Source: a virus. From it: a DNA stretch of 23,532 nt. Position 1 is the first letter of the stretch. Every line of letters starts with the position of its first letter. Both the position numbers and the translations under genes were made by a program. Positions 21,801 to 23,532 of the stretch are shown piece after piece. The stretch covers positions 1 to 23,532 of the IMG/VR virus record IMGVR_UViG_3300030107_003368, one strand, 5' to 3'. Below the pieces are notes generated by a model. The model was not told where the DNA came from. It saw only the letters and a list, made by a program, of their open reading frames with translations, and searched no databases.

Positions 21801-23532
21801 AGGGTGCCCAGGCGTATGGGTGGGGGCTGTACTTTGCGACCAAGCGGGCGGTTGCGGAGTGGTACCGGGCAAAACTTGCTGGTCGCATTGTATTTGTTCA
21901 CGAAAGCGGACGGCGCTTCGACGGAACCACGCCCCCAGGCTCCAAGAAAAGGGCAAAGAAGAAGGCATCGAGGAAAGGCGGTGCGGTCCCCGCAGCAGCG
22001 CCTGGCCCCCCCTCGGTTCGTGAAATCGAGTCCTATGCCTATGAGAGCCTTCAGGCTATGGGGGATGCGTTCTTAGACGGAGACTATCGCCTGACCCCAG
22101 AGATTGTCAGAGAGATGGCTCAAGAGGCGGCAAAGCATGAGCGCAGTCTTGCCGCACTTGAAACTCCTTATGCACCAAGGGCTGTACACCTTGGGGCTGC
22201 GAAGATCCTCGAAGACATAGGCTCCGTTGATGGCGGGGAATACAAGCTAGAGCTAAAAGGCGGCTCCCTCCTCCGCGTAGACCTCGCCCCCGCCGAGGAG
22301 GACTACCTCCTGTGGGACCGCCCGCTGTCGGAGCAGAGCGAGAAGGTTAGGGAGGCGCTGGGGCCCATTGTGGAGCGCATGGCCGACGACGCAGGGCTCT
22401 ACGTCGGGGAACATACTTTCGGAGAGGACTACCGGATTACCCGGTTCAAGGTCTTTCGTGGGGACGGCATGGAGGCACCCATCGCATTTGGTGGCGGCAC
22501 TCTCTACAAGACCCGTGAGGCTGCCGAGGCGGCCATCCGAAGTGCGTTCCAGAACGAAGCCCAGGACGGCAGCGATCTTTATAACCGACTCGCCACCCGA
22601 CCCTTCTTCGGCTCCGACCGCGCCGCCTCCCTCGCCCTCCTCGCCGCAGGCATCCGTGGCATCAAGTACCTGGACGGGACGAGCAGAGCTGCTGGCGAGG
22701 GCTCCTACAACTACGTCATCTTTGACGCCGCTGATGTCGAGATCTCGGGGCGCTTCGCCCTAGCGCCGAGTTTTAGCACCAAAGAAGCCGCTCAAGCGTG
22801 GAGCATACTGCAACGCGCCGAGCAGTACGCGCCAGAAGAGGGCGAGGACCCCATCAAGCACCGGGTGCTGTACCACAGCGGCACGTCCGAGGCGGAAGAT
22901 GTTCGAGGGGGAATTGAGCCGCGATTTGGCGACTGGCTTGCGGAGGTTCTAGCCGGTGCCACCGATGAAGAAATAGACGCCGAAGAGAGTTTTGTCCCCG
23001 TCGCCTACTTCGACGAAGTCCCCGGTTGGCTACGCACGCAGGTTGGGCGCAAGCTCGGAAAGAGCTACGAGGCCGTTACGAGGGACGATATCCGCGACCA
23101 CGGGTATCTCGCGGTGGTCTACAACGTGGACGAGGATACGGGAGAGCCAGTTCACAACATCTACCGTGTGCTCGACCCCCAAGCGGAGATGTCGGAAGTG
23201 GAGGACGCCACGGGAAAGGTGTCGCGCCTCTACGAAACCGAACTTTACGAGGAAGGCTTGTGGGGTCCGCCAAAGTCCCCCTTCGGGATGGAGCCCGGCG
23301 ACTTTATTACGGCGGATGTGATAGAGCCGGACGTTTTCCTCACCGGGGATGCGCTGTTGGAGTTCATGGACGCCTACAAGGCGACCATCAACCCGGATAT
23401 CCGCTTCGCCCTAGCGCCCACCAGTCTCCTTGAACGCTTCGACCCAGACGGCAAACTCACCGTCAAGTGGGAGGAGTTGAGCGAGAGCTTCGTGATCCGC
23501 ATGGCTGACCGCCTGCTGCCGGTCAAGAAGAT
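18809..23532 (+). CDS. Giant polyvalent ejection protein (partial): metallopeptidase-like and ADP-ribosyltransferase-like domains
   Basis: The frame stays open from ATG 18809 to the window end, over 1574 codons, so the C-terminus is missing. Residues 1-170 are charged and helical. About 175-400 holds hydrophobic helices and IEIFSESMGGAL / VIEELGEEFLGGVL segments. About 520-715 is a zincin-like domain with HERVH at 587-591 (HExxH) and acidic third-ligand candidates E653/E657. GPPQQQ and Pro/Glu linkers follow (about 762-880), then a beta-barrel-like segment (about 890-945). An ADP-ribosyltransferase-like domain spans about 972-1314 (H980 in WHGTG, Y1008 in GWGLYFA). A second LYHSGT-type domain spans about 1321-1531. 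The positional counterpart is T7 gp16. Inferred role: ejected into the host, where its domains modify or cut host proteins. Confidence 0.8.
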   Translation, partial: MTIQDETLAATNQPVDPLKSYERRFLKEQDKHQRDAVTEGMTAQFGRVLTADEVRAQVTPEMVNEWKEAGNAQFVARLEDRLNEDYALERYGADQTRLWERQVIRSKPIGAWESMTTNVLGEERTFGIALPFFSAGAEGAGFTELVAAARADAAGTASEEQIRLLEDAADYNAREREAGWATAGRILGEAPAFLGEFLTGGTLVTGLSRAGVRYAGMRAVSNALKKYGALRIAAQGVSRSKLTATTRIGRIAQGTGRAAVATPYMLGAQEAVGEVVGGVATGFQGGGRLRSAINTELLERNFDISTDEALRLYTEAVDDQGVLDVLPKALADRSIEIFSESMGGALSELVPAINITALKKLSNVRGIKKAREVLEAGGFNGVIEELGEEFLGGVLRVGAAELDPETFAGLEGSLDQFTDWREIVGMAAGFAGMSGTAATLGYTGERLFREKGLPVEQETPERTEPTFDTVLGTRDAAPSATEDLADVQARAVAEVNRGLETLERPEGEPAPQVTVATEISDDMAAEIEAARELGIDVIPMDGMPTPVPGQFVEPGVVALNANAEAYVPPGALPSQRHWYQISAVFLHERVHDLVERLKARPDDLRQLFRNMQAVSPARFDAALDHYNDLRDKQGLAPLKLQELTDPEASAYSEAADETTAFLAQQLVPYMAEIARTGDTQVLESMLATAPKSLVEKILDALVSLANLIPGLNIDTRGIKRLRQALREQGAELEAEAAQGDLRARAAYARILAEAFGARPLEGPPQQQGPPQQQGPPQLQGPPRPTPAAQEPRPSDEQVKADLRQYRTEGRWKGDLRWSADALFQKWKQVRAELAEEQRAAAQVEPEPAPEPAVAVEPEPAAVEPAPEPAPVEEPAKPQQPGRRRRRQRVLEIGNRVRLPDGREGRVVDLTGSDRIDPAYGTSVQRAQVEFPNGERVIVPAADMQRISRGTRTPAEQQRQEEYRRELERGDIQPRFALGWHGTGAEFDEFSTEFMGTGEGAQAYGWGLYFATKRAVAEWYRAKLAGRIVFVHESGRRFDGTTPPGSKKRAKKKASRKGGAVPAAAPGPPSVREIESYAYESLQAMGDAFLDGDYRLTPEIVREMAQEAAKHERSLAALETPYAPRAVHLGAAKILEDIGSVDGGEYKLELKGGSLLRVDLAPAEEDYLLWDRPLSEQSEKVREALGPIVERMADDAGLYVGEHTFGEDYRITRFKVFRGDGMEAPIAFGGGTLYKTREAAEAAIRSAFQNEAQDGSDLYNRLATRPFFGSDRAASLALLAAGIRGIKYLDGTSRAAGEGSYNYVIFDAADVEISGRFALAPSFSTKEAAQAWSILQRAEQYAPEEGEDPIKHRVLYHSGTSEAEDVRGGIEPRFGDWLAEVLAGATDEEIDAEESFVPVAYFDEVPGWLRTQVGRKLGKSYEAVTRDDIRDHGYLAVVYNVDEDTGEPVHNIYRVLDPQAEMSEVEDATGKVSRLYETELYEEGLWGPPKSPFGMEPGDFITADVIEPDVFLTGDALLEFMDAYKATINPDIRFALAPTSLLERFDPDGKLTVKWEELSESFVIRMADRLLPVKK
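20509..20620 (+). other. HExxH zinc-peptidase motif region
   Basis: HERVH at residues 587-591 (codons 20567-20581) follows a strand-rich block ending PGQFVEPGVVALNANAE, as in zincin-like peptidase domains of phage polyvalent proteins. A helix with SEAADETTAFL downstream offers E653 or E657 as third zinc ligand. Confidence 0.7.
21091..21155 (+). repeat. 18-bp tandem repeat coding GPPQQQ linker
   Basis: Two perfect 18-base units (21091-21108, 21109-21126), a third with three changes (21127-21144) and a partial fourth encode GPPQQQ, GPPQQQ, GPPQLQ and GPPR. This is a flexible linker after the peptidase-like domain, of a kind that grows and shrinks by slippage. Confidence 0.9.
21722..22750 (+). 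other. ADP-ribosyltransferase-like domain
   Basis: WHGTGAEFDEF (H980) and the block GTGEGAQAYGWGLYFA (Y1008) match the first and second motifs of H-Y-type ADP-ribosyltransferase folds in phage polyvalent proteins. LLWDRPLSEQSEKV, AGIRGIKYLDGTSR and NYVIFDAADVEI (to about residue 1312) recur in that domain type. Between the second motif and LLWDRPLSEQ is about 120 residues including a Lys-rich stretch (KKRAKKKASRKGG). NAD-dependent activity is inferred; a catalytic Glu is not pinpointed. Confidence 0.6.
22751..22767 (+). repeat. RFALAP junction motif (copy 2 of 3)
   Basis: cgcttcgccctagcgcc encodes RFALAP at residues 1315-1320. It is identical over 17 bases to 23402-23418 (residues 1532-1537), and its first 13 bases also occur at 21728-21740 (RFALG, residues 974-978). 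Each copy sits at a boundary between predicted domains. Confidence 0.85.

Noticed and set aside
21804-22076. Alternative + strand frame inside the ART-like domain, suggesting a frameshift
   Set aside because: The main frame is continuous from 18809 to the end and carries the recognisable motifs on both sides, so no frameshift is needed.
18809-23532. Lytic transglycosylase domain as in T7 gp16
   Set aside because: No transglycosylase-type Glu motif was found in the N-terminal part; the visible enzymatic motifs are HExxH and ART-like.

Overview
The window is a single-stranded, tightly packed run of virion-assembly genes from a tailed double-stranded DNA phage with short-tailed (podovirus-like) morphogenesis. 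Every supported gene reads on the + strand, with intergenic gaps of at most about 80 bases and many stop/start overlaps. Base composition is high in G+C, about 60% by eye. There is no integrase, repressor, tRNA, transposon or CRISPR array, and no recognisable host gene. The host cannot be named from the sequence. The style (small Lys-rich proteins, GNAT gene among tail genes, giant ejection protein) resembles environmental or marine podoviruses, but that is an impression and not a search result.

Layout. 1-123: leader with short direct repeats and a T-run. 124-485: two tiny Lys/Ala-rich basic proteins. 489-2499: three beta-rich proteins of probable virion/appendage type, one ending in five 20-residue repeats. 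2502-4297: a staphylococcal-nuclease-like enzyme overlapping the large terminase. 4284-8639: portal, a small conserved-looking protein, acidic scaffold, major capsid protein. 8669-9837: head-decoration-like protein behind a strong T7-gene-10-like ribosome binding site, a 13-bp hairpin, and two tandem paralogous small virion proteins. 9840-14902: head-tail connector and a 1316-residue tail nozzle-like protein that share an inserted domain. 14899-15644: a small unknown and a GNAT acetyltransferase. 15644-23532: three genes in the order and size progression of T7 internal virion proteins gp14, gp15 and gp16 (198, 842 and more than 1574 residues). The last one runs off the window.

How it works together. 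TerL packages DNA through the portal into a prohead built from capsid protein on the scaffold. The decoration and appendage proteins finish the head, and the connector and nozzle close it and form the short tail. The last three proteins are expected to be stored inside the virion and ejected with the DNA. The order (appendage, terminase, portal, scaffold, capsid, tail, internal proteins) is the T7 structural order, circularly permuted.

The most interesting object is the giant protein at 18809-23532. It has N-terminal helical/hydrophobic regions, an HExxH metallopeptidase-like domain, Pro/Gln and Pro/Glu linkers, a small beta-barrel-like segment, an ADP-ribosyltransferase-like domain and a possible second one. 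The C-terminal modules are separated by a recurrent RFAL(AP) motif that is conserved at DNA level. It looks like a 'polyvalent' effector protein delivered into the host at infection, occupying the genomic place of T7 gp16.
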